Shown: positions 34,212 to 45,602 of the stretch, in pieces | Layout: each line of letters opens with the position of its first letter | Position numbering within the stretch: the stretch's first letter is position 1 | Origin: Streptomyces sp. NBS 14/10 | GTDB taxonomy: Bacteria > Actinomycetota > Actinomycetes > Streptomycetales > Streptomycetaceae | Reading direction: 5' to 3' | Length of the DNA: 64,000 nt | Assembly (NCBI RefSeq): GCF_002224125.1 | Contig: NZ_NCSM01000018.1 | Location: forward strand, 124,001 to 188,000 | The notes under the pieces: generated by a model | The model's database searches: none | The model's input: only the letters and a program-made list of their open reading frames with translations | What the model was told of the DNA's origin: nothing | Made by a program: the position numbers and the translations under genes

Positions 34212-35825
<1,614 letters not shown>

Positions 35826-36437
35826 CTACTGCTCGGCGAGCGCTCGCAGCCTGCTCAGGGCCCGGTGCTGGGCCACCCGCACGGCGCCAGGGGACATCCC
35901 GAGCATCTGCCCGGTCTCCTCCGCGGTCAGCCCGACCGCGACCCGCAGCAGCACCAGCTCGCGCTGGTTCTCGGGGAGGTTCGCCAGCAGCTTCTTGGCC
36001 CACTCGGCGTCGCTGCTCAGCAGCGCCTGCTCCTCGGGGCCGAGCGAGTCGTCCGGCTGCTCCGGCATCTCGTCCGAGGGCACCGCCGTGCTGCCCGGGT
36101 GGCGCATGGCCGCGCGCTGGAGATCGGCGACCTTGTGCGCGGCGATGGCCACGACGAACGCCTCGAAGGGCCGGCCCGTGTCGCGGTAGCGCGGCAGCGC
36201 GCACAAGACCGCGAGGCAGACCTCCTGCGCCAGGTCGTCCACGAAATGGCGGGCATCGCCCGGCAGCCGCGAAAGCCGCGTACGGCAATAGCGCAGGGCG
36301 AGCGGATGCACATGGGCGAGCAGATCGTGGGTGGCCCGCTCATCCCCCTCCGCGGCGCGCCGGACAAGGGCGCCGATGGCCCCTTGGGTCCCGGAGCCGC
36401 CGACCGGCGGGGACCCCTGGGTCTCGTCGTCGCGCAT
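35826..36437 (-). CDS. shbA: ECF-type sigma factor, ShbA/SigD orthologue
   Basis: This 203-residue sigma factor has region 2 in [38 protein letters not shown] and region 4 in [45 protein letters not shown]. There is no anti-sigma gene beside it. Its place between guaB and bldM/whiD matches M. tuberculosis sigD (beside guaB2 and whiB3). It also matches what I recall of streptomycete ShbA, the sigma factor that drives transcription of the principal sigma gene hrdB; the symbol rests on synteny and family, not on alignment. ATG 36437 gives the family's normal length; an ATG about 40 codons upstream has a better ribosome site but adds unconserved sequence. Confidence 0.82.
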   Translation of the reverse strand: MRDDETQGSPPVGGSGTQGAIGALVRRAAEGDERATHDLLAHVHPLALRYCRTRLSRLPGDARHFVDDLAQEVCLAVLCALPRYRDTGRPFEAFVVAIAAHKVADLQRAAMRHPGSTAVPSDEMPEQPDDSLGPEEQALLSSDAEWAKKLLANLPENQRELVLLRVAVGLTAEETGQMLGMSPGAVRVAQHRALSRLRALAEQ

Positions 36438-36647
36438 CCGTCCATGGTGCCTTGGCGCCGAGGCTTCCGTGGCACCGCGTCCGTAGTTGTGCGCTGAAGC
36501 GTTATGAGCAGGTGCGCCGGCTGTCGTCACGTCCTGCGCTCTCCCCTCACGCCCGACCGACATGTCCCCGAGGAACTCCACACCTTCAAGGATGCGGCAT
36601 CGCTCGGCGAACCAACATAAGCCGCCGCCCTTCGCCCCGCCCGCCAC

Positions 36648-36680
36648 CCGACGGGCGGGGACCGTCGGCCCCCTTTTTTT
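36648..36680 (+). terminator. Hairpin followed by C5-T7 (plus strand)
   Basis: CCGACGG (36648-36654) and CCGTCGG (36662-36668) form a perfect 7-base stem, followed by five C and seven T. This is a textbook intrinsic terminator, rare in Streptomyces, but there is no plus-strand gene upstream of it. It would end an RNA antisense to shbA. On the minus strand the same block gives an A-tract plus hairpin after bldM. Confidence 0.5.
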
Positions 36681-36691
36681 GGGGCTCGGTT

Positions 36692-36721
36692 CTCCCCCAG
36701 CTACCGCTGGGAGGTGCCCCC
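36692..36721. repeat. Dispersed hairpin repeat, copy C
   Basis: Begins CTCCCCCAGCTACCGCTG and continues GGAGGTGCCCC. CCCAGC-TACC-GCTGGG gives a 6-base stem. Copies A and B are at 13608-13664, 23 kb away. Lies 154 bases after the bldM stop. Confidence 0.65.
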
Positions 36722-36875
36722 TGTCGACGGTCGACCGTGCTCAGCCGCACACGCGGCGGTAGCCGCATATCGATTGCAGCCTCGCAGCCTGCGCGCGCTC
36801 TCCCTTTCACAGCGACATCAGCGCCTCCGGCGCGGGCGGCCGCGCCCTTCGGCTCACTCGCCAGGCGAGCGAGGT

Positions 36876-37487
36876 CTAACGGACCAGGCCCCAGCGGAAG
36901 CCGAGCGCCACCGCGTGTGCCCGGTCCGAGGCGCCGAGTTTCTTGAACAGCCGCCGGGCGTGCGTCTTGACGGTGTCCTCGGACAGGAACAGCTCACGGC
37001 CGATCTCCGCATTGGACCGGCCGTGGCTCATGCCCTCCAGCACCTGGATCTCACGGGCGGTGAGCGTCGGCGCCGCGCCCATCTCGGCGGAGCGCAGCCG
37101 GCGCGGGGCCAGCCGCCAGGTCGGGTCGGCCAGCGCCTGGGTCACGGTGGCACGCAGCTCGGCGCGCGAGGCGTCCTTGTGCAGATAGCCACGGGCGCCG
37201 GCGGCCACGGCCAGCGCGACGCCGTCCAGGTCCTCGGCGACCGTGAGCATGATGATCCGGGCGCCGGGGTCGGCCGAGAGCAGCCGCCGCACGGTCTCGA
37301 CACCGCCGAGGCCGGGCATCCGTACGTCCATCAGAATCAGATCCGAACGGTCGGCCCCCCAGCGGCGGAGGACTTCCTCGCCGTTGGCCGCCGTCGTCAC
37401 ACGCTCGACGCCGGGCACGGTCGCCACCGCACGGCGCAGCGCCTCTCGGGCAAGCGGGGAGTCGTCGCAGACGAGGACGGATGTCAT
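36876..37487 (-). CDS. bldM: Response-regulator-like developmental regulator BldM
   Basis: This 203-residue protein, the usual BldM length, starts at ATG 37487 after GGAGGG. The N-terminal receiver domain begins TSVLVCDDSP and keeps the phosphoacceptor position D54 (LILMDVRMPG). The C-terminal LuxR-type HTH is LTAREIQVLEGMSHGRSNAEIGRELFLSEDTVKTHARRLFKKLGA. BldM is an atypical response regulator with no partner kinase that controls aerial-hypha and sporulation genes, alone or with WhiI; its gene is known to be under the sigma factor BldN. Identification rests on family, length and its place divergent to whiD and beside the sigma gene. Confidence 0.93.
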   Translation of the reverse strand: MTSVLVCDDSPLAREALRRAVATVPGVERVTTAANGEEVLRRWGADRSDLILMDVRMPGLGGVETVRRLLSADPGARIIMLTVAEDLDGVALAVAAGARGYLHKDASRAELRATVTQALADPTWRLAPRRLRSAEMGAAPTLTAREIQVLEGMSHGRSNAEIGRELFLSEDTVKTHARRLFKKLGASDRAHAVALGFRWGLVR

Positions 37488-37875
37488 GACCGCCCTCCGC
37501 AGCTGATGCGCGTCACCTTGAGCCTCCAGGCTGGTACATATCGTCACCTGTGCGATTGACAGCCTCGGACATCCGTCCGAGAGCTTTACCCATCAACCGC
37601 CTCCGCACTCTCAACGACGGTCACCCGAAAGAGTTACGGGGTCCAGCGGCCACCTTCGACACTCTACGTGAGGGAACGGACACAGAGCTGCTTCATCGCG
37701 GCCGCCGCGCCCCAGCCCGACTTTCGCCCTCTTCGATGGCATTTGGCGACCTTGCTTCCAATTTGCCGGTCTCTGTGGCTAGATTCGCAATGAGTCATAT
37801 TTACATCTACTTACACAGTAGGTGTACGACCCAGGACGCAGCGTCCGCACCAGATCGCTTCGAGGAGATAAGGCA
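37488..37875. promoter_or_regulatory. bldM-whiD divergent regulatory region
   Basis: This is a 388-base gap. Near bldM, CGTCACCT occurs twice in direct orientation (37511-37518 and 37542-37549), 31 bases (three helical turns) apart; in the bldM direction these read AGGTGACG. Near whiD, CTACT-TACAC-AGTAG (37807-37821) is a perfect inverted repeat 55 bases before the start codon, within an AT-richer stretch. These are candidate sites for developmental regulators; which ones cannot be read from sequence. Confidence 0.45.
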
Positions 37876-38196
37876 ATGGCAGATTTCTCCCGTCTTCCCG
37901 GTCCGAACGCCGACCTGTGGGACTGGCAGCTGCTGGCCGCGTGTCGCGGGGTCGACAGCTCGCTCTTCTTCCATCCGGAGGGAGAGCGCGGCGCTGCCCG
38001 CAGCGCGCGCGAGATGTCAGCCAAAGAGGTGTGCATGCGATGCCCCGTACGCGCGGAGTGCGCGGCGCACGCGCTGGCGGTTCGTGAGCCGTACGGCGTG
38101 TGGGGCGGACTGACCGAGGACGAACGTGAGGAGCTCATGGGGCGGGCACGCCACCGGGCCGTGGCCACCTCGGGCGCCGGAGCTCCCGGCGCCTGA
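37876..38196 (+). CDS. whiD: WhiB-family iron-sulfur regulator WhiD
   Basis: This 106-residue protein has four [4Fe-4S] ligands at C23, C53, C56 and C62 (CMRCPVRAEC plus AACRG), the same numbers as in S. coelicolor WhiD. The GVWGG turn (about 74-78) and basic C-terminal HRA segment complete the WhiB family pattern. The start is the ATG after GAGGAGATAAGGCA; the reading frame opens further upstream without a start site. WhiD is needed for late sporulation and partners the principal sigma factor's region 4. The M. tuberculosis orthologue WhiB3 lies in the same relative position, between sigD and groEL1. Confidence 0.95.
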   Translation: MADFSRLPGPNADLWDWQLLAACRGVDSSLFFHPEGERGAARSAREMSAKEVCMRCPVRAECAAHALAVREPYGVWGGLTEDEREELMGRARHRAVATSGAGAPGA

Positions 38197-38321
38197 TCGC
38201 GCCCGCGATCACCACAATTCTGAAGAAACGTATCGGCACCGACCGCGGAGCCTTCTTTTGAGGGCTCGGCCGCCGCTGCCGCCCGCCCATGCCTGCCTCA
38301 GAACCGCCGTTCAGCCGCCCG

Positions 38322-39272
38322 TCACGGCCGCGGTTCGCCTCGCGCCGCCGACTCCAGCCGCTCCAGCATCGCCGCCACCGCCGGGACCCGGGCGAGGTCC
38401 GGCAGGGTGAGCGCGACGACCTCCCGCCGCACGGCCGGCTCCACCGCCACCATCGCGGCGCCCTTGGCCCGTACGGACTCCAGCGCCAGCTCCGGCAGCA
38501 CCGCCACCCCAAGACCGGCCGCCACCAGCCCGATCACCGCCGGATAGTCATCCGTCGCGAAGTCGATCCGGGGCGTGAAGCCCGCCGCCTCGCACACATC
38601 CACCAGATGCCTGCGGCAGCGCGGGCAGCCCGCGATCCACGGCTCCTCGGCCAGCTCCCCGATGCCCACCGCTCCGGCCCCCGCCAGCCGGTGCCCCTCG
38701 GGCACCACGCCCACCAGCCGATCGCTCAGCAGCGGCCGTACGACCAGGTCGTCCTTGCCCCACGGGCCCTCGGCCGGAGCGATCAGCTCCGCCGCGTCCG
38801 CCACCGCCGGCTCGACCTCCGGGTAGCGGAAGGCCACGGCGATCTCGACGTCGCCCGCGCGCAGCAGCTCCACCGAGCGCGGCGGCTCGGCCTCCACCAG
38901 CGAGACCCGGGTCCCCGGGTAGTCCTTGCGCATCTCGGCGAGCGCGGTCGGCACGAGCGTCGAGCTGCCGCTGGGGAAGGACGCCAGCCGCACCCGGCCG
39001 GCCCGCAGCCCGGCGATCGCGGCGACCTCCTCCTCGGCGGCGGTCAGCCCGGCCAGGATCCCCGCCGCATGCCGCACCAGCGCCTCGCCGGCCTGCGTCA
39101 GCCGCATCTCCCGGCCCGTACGGATCAGCAGCGGCGTGCCCGTGGACTGTTCGAGGGCCTTCATCTGCTGGCTGACGGCGGGCTGGGTGCAGCCCAGCTC
39201 ACGGGCGGCCGCGGAGAAGGAGCCCGTGGCGGCCACGGCGCGCAGCACCCTCAGATGACGAGGCTCGATCAT
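38322..39272 (-). CDS. LysR family transcriptional regulator
   Basis: This 316-residue protein has an N-terminal winged HTH (HLRVLRAVAATGSFSAAARELGCTQPAVSQQMKALEQSTGTPLLIR, residues 5-50) and a periplasmic-binding-like effector domain (about 90-300) with VRLASFPSGSSTLVPTALAEM. It is divergent from a MOSC gene over a 113-base gap. CCTCGA (39303-39308) and TCGAGG (39332-39337) form an inverted repeat there and may be part of its operator. The effector is unknown. The 125-base gap to whiD on the other side has only a weak hairpin. Confidence 0.92.
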   Translation of the reverse strand: MIEPRHLRVLRAVAATGSFSAAARELGCTQPAVSQQMKALEQSTGTPLLIRTGREMRLTQAGEALVRHAAGILAGLTAAEEEVAAIAGLRAGRVRLASFPSGSSTLVPTALAEMRKDYPGTRVSLVEAEPPRSVELLRAGDVEIAVAFRYPEVEPAVADAAELIAPAEGPWGKDDLVVRPLLSDRLVGVVPEGHRLAGAGAVGIGELAEEPWIAGCPRCRRHLVDVCEAAGFTPRIDFATDDYPAVIGLVAAGLGVAVLPELALESVRAKGAAMVAVEPAVRREVVALTLPDLARVPAVAAMLERLESAARGEPRP

Positions 39273-39385
39273 GCTTCGAGTATAAGCGACCCTTGGATAC
39301 GACCTCGAATATCGCGGCGATGCTTTGAAGCTCGAGGGCCGAAACAGCTTTGAACCGCGCCGCCGCGGTGTCTTAGCGTGCTGTC

Positions 39386-40090
39386 ATGACCCCTATCCCC
39401 GAGGCGACCGCGACCGTGCTCACCGTGAACGTCGGCCGCCTCATGCCGGTCGAGTACACCGACGCCCCCTCCGGTGGCACCGGTATCGACAAGCGCCCCG
39501 CCGACGGGCCGGTGCGGGTGGTGGCCCCGGGCCCCAAGGGCGAGGCCGGGAGCGGACTCGTCGGCGACACGGTCAGCGACACCCGTCACCACGGCGGGAA
39601 CGATCAGGCGGTGTACGCCTACGCGCGCGAGGACCTGGACGCCTGGGCGCGTGAGCTGGGCCGCGAGCTGCCGAACGGCGTCTTCGGCGAGAACCTCACC
39701 ACCCAGGGCCTCGACGTGACCGGCGCCCGGATCGGCGAGCGCTGGCGGATCGGCCCCGACCTGCTGCTCGAGGTGGCCTCCGCGCGCATCCCGTGCCGGA
39801 CCTTCGCGTCCTGGCTGGGCGAGGAGCGCTGGGTGAAGCGGTTCACTCGGGCCGCCGTCCCCGGCGCGTATCTGCGGGTCCTCGAGCCGGGCGAGATACG
39901 GGCCGGGGACCCGGTCGAGATCGTGCACCGCCCCGACCACGAGGTGACCGTCGGCTTCGCCTTCCGCGCCGCCACCACCGAACGCGCCCTGCTGCCGCGG
40001 TTGCTGGCCGCGGGCGACGCGCTCCACCCCGAACTGCGGGAATCCGCGCGCTCTTTCACCGGAACTCTTCCCATCACACCGAAGAACTGA
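39386..40090 (+). CDS. MOSC domain-containing protein (YiiM-like)
   Basis: At 234 residues, the MOSC core spans about 15-165 with TDAPSGGTGIDKRPADGPVRV, DTVSDTRHHGGNDQAVYAYAREDLDAWA, LPNGVFGENLTTQGLDVTGARIGERW and the conserved Cys in ARIPCRTFASWLG. The C-terminal helical part (TERALLPRLLAAGDALHPELRESA) is of the YiiM type. MOSC proteins move sulfur or use molybdenum cofactor to reduce N-hydroxylated compounds. The start ATG has no strong ribosome site and lies close to the probable promoter. Its divergent LysR neighbour is the likely regulator. Confidence 0.9.
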   Translation: MTPIPEATATVLTVNVGRLMPVEYTDAPSGGTGIDKRPADGPVRVVAPGPKGEAGSGLVGDTVSDTRHHGGNDQAVYAYAREDLDAWARELGRELPNGVFGENLTTQGLDVTGARIGERWRIGPDLLLEVASARIPCRTFASWLGEERWVKRFTRAAVPGAYLRVLEPGEIRAGDPVEIVHRPDHEVTVGFAFRAATTERALLPRLLAAGDALHPELRESARSFTGTLPITPKN

Positions 40091-40138
40091 TCCGGACGAG
40101 TGCGCTCCGACCCCCTCCATGGCCGCTAACGTGCGCGT

Positions 40139-40933
40139 ATGACGACTGCGTTGATTACGGGAACCACAGCGGGCATCGGCGCCGCCTTCGCGAGCCGGCT
40201 CGCGGCGGACGGTCACAACCTGGTGCTGGTGGCTCGGGACGAGAAGCGGCTGCGCGAACAGGCCGCCGACCTCCACGACCGCCATGGGGTGGAGGCGGAC
40301 GTGCTGCGGGCCGATCTGTCCGAGGACGACGGCATCGCGGCGGTCGAGGCGCGCCTGGGCGACCGCACGCACCCGATCGATCTGCTCGTCAACAACGCCG
40401 GGTTCGGCAACAAGGGCCGCTATCTCGAGGTGTCCCTGGCGGATGAGCTGCGGATGATGAAGGTGCACTGTGAGGCCGTCCTGCGGCTCACCACCGCCGC
40501 GGCCGAGACCATGCGGGCCCGGGGGCGCGGCGGGGTGATCAACGTCGCCTCGATCGCGGCGTTCTTCCCGCGCGGCACGTACGGGGCAAGCAAGGCATGG
40601 GTCGTGCAGTTCACCCAGGGCGCGGCGCGGGACCTGGCGAGCTCGGGGGTGCGGCTGATGGCGCTGTGCCCGGGGTTCGTACGGACCGAGTTCCACGCGC
40701 GGGCCGGGATCAAGCCGGACAGCGTGCCGAGCTGGATGTGGCTGGACGCGGACCGGTTGGTGACGGCGGCGCTCAAGGACTTCGCGCGGGGCAAGGCGCT
40801 GTCGATCCCCGATCCGCGGTACAAGGCCATGACGGGGCTGGCGAAGATCGCGCCGCGGGCGGCGGTCTCGGTCGTCTCGTCGAACGTGGGACGGCCCCCC
40901 AAAGGGCAGCCGAAGGGACAGTCCAAGGAATAG
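40139..40933 (+). CDS. SDR family oxidoreductase (DltE-like)
   Basis: This 264-residue classical short-chain dehydrogenase has the cofactor motif as GTTAGIGAAFA (TGTTAGIG, residues 7-14). It also has NNAGFGNKG, catalytic Tyr-Lys in YGASKAWV, and PGFVRTEFHARAG after the active site. The C-terminal tail (about 230-264) is basic and holds the repeat PKGQPKGQSK. It starts 48 bases after the MOSC gene, so the two may form one transcript. The substrate is unknown; relatives are annotated as generic NADP-dependent oxidoreductases. Confidence 0.9.
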   Translation: MTTALITGTTAGIGAAFASRLAADGHNLVLVARDEKRLREQAADLHDRHGVEADVLRADLSEDDGIAAVEARLGDRTHPIDLLVNNAGFGNKGRYLEVSLADELRMMKVHCEAVLRLTTAAAETMRARGRGGVINVASIAAFFPRGTYGASKAWVVQFTQGAARDLASSGVRLMALCPGFVRTEFHARAGIKPDSVPSWMWLDADRLVTAALKDFARGKALSIPDPRYKAMTGLAKIAPRAAVSVVSSNVGRPPKGQPKGQSKE

Positions 40934-41036
40934 CCCGAGGGACGGCGGCCCCCAGGACTGAACCCCCGGACCCGAACCCTCAGACCGAACCCCCAGACCC
41001 GAATCCCCAGTCCTGAAACCGCCCCGGAACGCATCA

Positions 41037-41067
41037 GGCGCGGCCACCCGCGAGGGGTGACCGCGCC
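41037..41067. terminator. Terminator hairpin after groEL
   Basis: GGCGCGGCCACCC (41037-41049) pairs with the stretch ending ACCGCGCC at 41067, giving a 13-base stem with one mismatch and a 5-base loop. It lies 25 bases beyond the groEL stop, and between convergent genes. The bases just left of it (about 40960-41015) are degenerate CCCCAGACCGAA repeats. Confidence 0.65.
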
Positions 41068-41092
41068 GTGCGTGGCGTGCGCGGTGGGCGCG

Positions 41093-42784
<1,692 letters not shown>

Positions 42785-42806
42785 TCACAGGCAAAACTTC
42801 GGTGAC

Positions 42807-43115
42807 TTACTTCTCGATGATCGCGAGGACGTCGCGAGCCGAGAGGACGAGGTACTCCTCGCCGTTGTACTTCACCTCGGTACCGCCGTACTTGCTGTAG
42901 AGCACGACGTCGCCGACGGAGACGTCGAGCGGGAGACGGTTGCCGTCCTCGAAGCGGCCCGGGCCCACGGCCAGGACGACGCCCTCCTGGGGCTTCTCCT
43001 TGGCAGTGTCCGGAATAACCAGGCCAGAGGCCGTGGTCTGCTCGGCGTCGAGCGGCTGGACCACAATGCGGTCCTCGAGCGGCTTGATGGCAACCTTGGA
43101 GCTGGCGGTCGTCAC
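42807..43115 (-). CDS. groES: Co-chaperonin GroES
   Basis: This 102-residue protein has [42 protein letters not shown] with the mobile loop (about 22-36) and [36 protein letters not shown]. Complete and standard length. It is first gene of the groES-groEL operon; ATG 43115 follows GAAGGGGGAGG. Two CIRCE palindromes lie 100-175 bases upstream, so heat control by HrcA is expected. Confidence 0.98.
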   Translation of the reverse strand: MTTASSKVAIKPLEDRIVVQPLDAEQTTASGLVIPDTAKEKPQEGVVLAVGPGRFEDGNRLPLDVSVGDVVLYSKYGGTEVKYNGEEYLVLSARDVLAIIEK

Positions 43116-43215
43116 GATCCGACCTCCCCCTTCGGAGATCTCACGGGGTTAACTGTCTGAGGTGGCGACCAGGTGGATCCGTCGTCGCGGGTGCCGGACC
43201 TGCCCGTCGCTGTGT

Positions 43216-43242
43216 TTGGCACTCATCGATGCCGAGTGCCAG
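43216..43242. promoter_or_regulatory. CIRCE element, promoter-proximal copy
   Basis: TTGGCACTC-N9-GAGTGCCAG matches the HrcA-binding consensus TTAGCACTC-N9-GAGTGCTAA with three changes. It is 100 bases before groES. With the second copy 19 bases away, HrcA could bind both at normal temperature and repress groESL. Confidence 0.85.
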
Positions 43243-43261
43243 CCACGACATTATGACGCGG

Positions 43262-43288
43262 TTAGCACTCAGTCAACCAGAGTGCCAA
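43262..43288. promoter_or_regulatory. CIRCE element, distal copy
   Basis: TTAGCACTC-N9-GAGTGCCAA matches the consensus except for one base in the right arm, the better of the two copies. The gap from here to the polysaccharide deacetylase stop (43401) holds only CCCCAG/GACGGCCC repeats. Confidence 0.9.
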
Positions 43289-43400
43289 AGCGGCGGGGTG
43301 ACGCGGCGCCCCTCAGGTGCCCCGGCGGCACCCCCCAGGCGCCCCGGCAGTGCCCCTCAGACGGCCCGCAGACGGCCCGCAGACGGCCCGGCCGTGCCCC

Positions 43401-44363
43401 TCAGAGGTAGTCCTCCAGCCGCGCCACGGCGAAGCCCTGCGACTGGATCTCGCGCAGCAGCGAGGTCATCACATCGGTCATCGTCCGCCCCTCCTGCTGG
43501 GCGGGGCCGCGGAAGTGGGCCAGGATGATGTCGCCGGAGTGCAGCCGGTCACCGGCCGCGTACTCAAGACCGCCCGCCTTCATCTCGGCCGACCACATCA
43601 CGAGCGCCCGCACCCCGCAGGCCGCCGCCGCGCGCACGGTGTCGTCGTCGACCGCCCCGTACGGCGGGCGGAAGAGATAGGGCCGGGTGCCGAACTGGCG
43701 GGTGAGGATCTCCTGCTGGCCGCAGATCTCGTAGACCTGATGCTCGTACTCCAGATCGGGCAGCCTCGGATGGGTGAGCGTGTGGTTCTGCATCCCGTTG
43801 CCGAGCCGGCGCAGCTGCTTGAAGTAGCCGTAGTCGCCGGCCACCACGTCGTCCGTCAGAAATCCGGTGAACGGCAGCCCCAGGTCATGGGCCTGCTGCA
43901 GAAAGGCCGGGTCCTTCTCGGCGCCGTCATCGATGGTCACGAAGACGACCGGTTCACGGGTCGGCACATGGTCGATGATCGGCGGCCCGGCGGGCGCGCC
44001 CGCGCCCGGCGGTACGAGGGCCGGTTTGGCCGAGGGCGGCGACGCCGTCTCCAGCGGCCCGTCGAGCCCCCAGCGGTGGTAGCCGTCCGGAGCCGCGGCG
44101 GAGGGCGAGGGCAGGCCGGAACCGGAGCCCGAGTCCGACGCATGGGGCGAGTCGTGGCCCGCGCCCGGGGCATGGGTCCCCGACCCGGACGACGATGTGA
44201 AAGACGGCGAAGACGATGCGGCGGCGCCCGAGCCCTTGCCCACCCGCGCGGTCCCGGCTCCGTCGACATCCGAGCAGCCCGCGAGCAGAGCCGCGGCCGC
44301 GACCAATACGAAACACCTCGAAAGGCCAGTAAGGCCAGTAAGGCCATTCTTGATCATCATCAC
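43401..44363 (-). CDS. Polysaccharide deacetylase lipoprotein (NodB domain)
   Basis: This 320-residue protein has a lipoprotein signal ending LLAGC (Cys 30), then about 100 residues of Ser/Gly/Pro-rich linker, then a NodB deacetylase domain (about 140-320). Its motifs are TIDDGAEKD (motif 1, catalytic Asp pair), QNHTLTHPRL (metal His pair), RPPYGAVDDDT (motif 3) and DIILAHFRG (motif 5 His). It should remove acetyl groups from peptidoglycan or chitin-like sugars outside the membrane. The signal peptide region contains a 9-base repeat (GGCCAGTAA). It is convergent neither with groES nor the methyltransferase; it is divergent from the latter over a 60-base gap. Confidence 0.9.
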   Translation of the reverse strand: MMMIKNGLTGLTGLSRCFVLVAAAALLAGCSDVDGAGTARVGKGSGAAASSSPSFTSSSGSGTHAPGAGHDSPHASDSGSGSGLPSPSAAAPDGYHRWGLDGPLETASPPSAKPALVPPGAGAPAGPPIIDHVPTREPVVFVTIDDGAEKDPAFLQQAHDLGLPFTGFLTDDVVAGDYGYFKQLRRLGNGMQNHTLTHPRLPDLEYEHQVYEICGQQEILTRQFGTRPYLFRPPYGAVDDDTVRAAAACGVRALVMWSAEMKAGGLEYAAGDRLHSGDIILAHFRGPAQQEGRTMTDVMTSLLREIQSQGFAVARLEDYL

Positions 44364-44423
44364 ATAAGCGATCTTCAGCCGGGTGTCGCGAACGCGCTCG
44401 CTGGAGCGAGGAGAATGGGCGAC

Positions 44424-45602
44424 GTGGACGTTGACGCCTTCGACTCACTGCTCCGCGACGAAGGGCAGGCACTGCTCCGCGAGCTCCAGGACTACGACCC
44501 GGCGCGAGAGCTCGCCACGGCGACCAGGCTGCGCCGCGAGCACCCCGCGGACCTGGTCTCCGCGGCCCTCACCCAGGCGCGGCTGAGGCAGCGCGCGGCC
44601 GCGAAGTTCGGCTCCGACGACGCCCACCGCATGTACTTCACGCCCAACGGCGTGGAACAGGCCACCCGCGCTTCCGTCGCCGCCTACCGCGCCGACCGCT
44701 TCGTCGAGCTCGGCGTGCGCCGCGTGGCCGACCTGTGCTGCGGCATCGGCGGCGACGCGGTCGCTCTCGCCCGCGCGGGCATCCCCGTCCTGGCCGTCGA
44801 CCGGGACCCGCTGACCTGCGCGGTGGTCCGGGCCAACATCGAGGCCCTGGGCCTGACCGAGCTCATCGAGGTGCGCCACGCGGACGTCACCGAGACCGAC
44901 ACCTCCGGATACGACGCGGTCTTCGTGGACCCTGCCCGGCGCGGCGGGCGCGGCCGCGTCTTCGACCCCGAGGCGTACTCCCCGCCGCTGTCCTGGGCCG
45001 TCCAGGCCGCCCGCACGGCCCCGCACGCGGCCCTCAAGGTGGCCCCGGGCATTCCGCACGAGGCGGTCCCCGAGGACGCCGAGGCGGAGTGGATCTCGGA
45101 CCACGGCGATGTGAAGGAGGCCCTGCTGTGGTTCGGCACCGCCCGTCCGGGCATGCGCCGCGCCACGCTGCTCCCCGACCGCCACTCCCTCCTCGGCACC
45201 CCGCTGCTCCCGGACCCCGAGCCCGGCCCGGTCGGCCGCTGGCTGTACGAGCCGGACGGCGCGGTCATCCGCGCACACCTGGTCGCGGACGTCGCCGCCC
45301 GGATCGGCGGCCGCCTCATCGACCCGACGATCGCCTACGTCACGGCGGACGATCTGCGCCCGACGCCGTACGCCCACGCGTACGAGATCACGGATGTGCT
45401 GCCCTTCAACCTCAAGAAGCTCAAGGCGCTGCTGCGCGAGCGGAAGGTCGGCGTCCTGACGGTGAAGAAGCGGGGCTCGGCGGTCGAGCCGGAGGAGCTG
45501 CGGAGGAAGCTGCGCCTCGAAGGGGTGAATTCCTGCACGGTCTTCCTGACCCGGGTCAGCGGCGCCCCCACGATGCTGCTGGGACACCCGGCGCAGGCTT
45601 AG
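44424..45602 (+). CDS. Class I SAM-dependent methyltransferase with THUMP-like C-terminal domain
   Basis: About 392 residues. The SAM motif is VADLCCGIGGDAVALARAGIPVLAVDRDP, the acidic motif IV is YDAVFVDPARRGGRGR, and a C-terminal THUMP-like segment has GVLTVKKRGSAVEPEELRRKLRLEG. This architecture is found across actinobacteria in proteins annotated only as class I methyltransferases; RNA is the likely substrate given the THUMP-like part. I chose GTG 44424 because AGGAG sits ten bases before it; ATG 44415 lies almost on top of that site. The gene ends inside the 3' end of the convergent ATPase gene by four bases. Confidence 0.85.
   Translation: MDVDAFDSLLRDEGQALLRELQDYDPARELATATRLRREHPADLVSAALTQARLRQRAAAKFGSDDAHRMYFTPNGVEQATRASVAAYRADRFVELGVRRVADLCCGIGGDAVALARAGIPVLAVDRDPLTCAVVRANIEALGLTELIEVRHADVTETDTSGYDAVFVDPARRGGRGRVFDPEAYSPPLSWAVQAARTAPHAALKVAPGIPHEAVPEDAEAEWISDHGDVKEALLWFGTARPGMRRATLLPDRHSLLGTPLLPDPEPGPVGRWLYEPDGAVIRAHLVADVAARIGGRLIDPTIAYVTADDLRPTPYAHAYEITDVLPFNLKKLKALLRERKVGVLTVKKRGSAVEPEELRRKLRLEGVNSCTVFLTRVSGAPTMLLGHPAQA

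Larger units (their letters stand above)
36438..36875. other. shbA-bldM intergenic region
   Basis: This 438-base gap without a supported gene contains the shbA promoter region and the 3' end of the bldM transcript. It also holds a third copy of the dispersed hairpin repeat (36692-36721) and a hairpin with T-tract on the plus strand (36648-36680). Long plus-strand frames here show poor codon use. Confidence 0.5.

Noticed and set aside
36648..36680. Riboswitch or attenuator for bldM
   Set aside because: It lies downstream of bldM, not before it, and has no leader ORF or aptamer-like structure.
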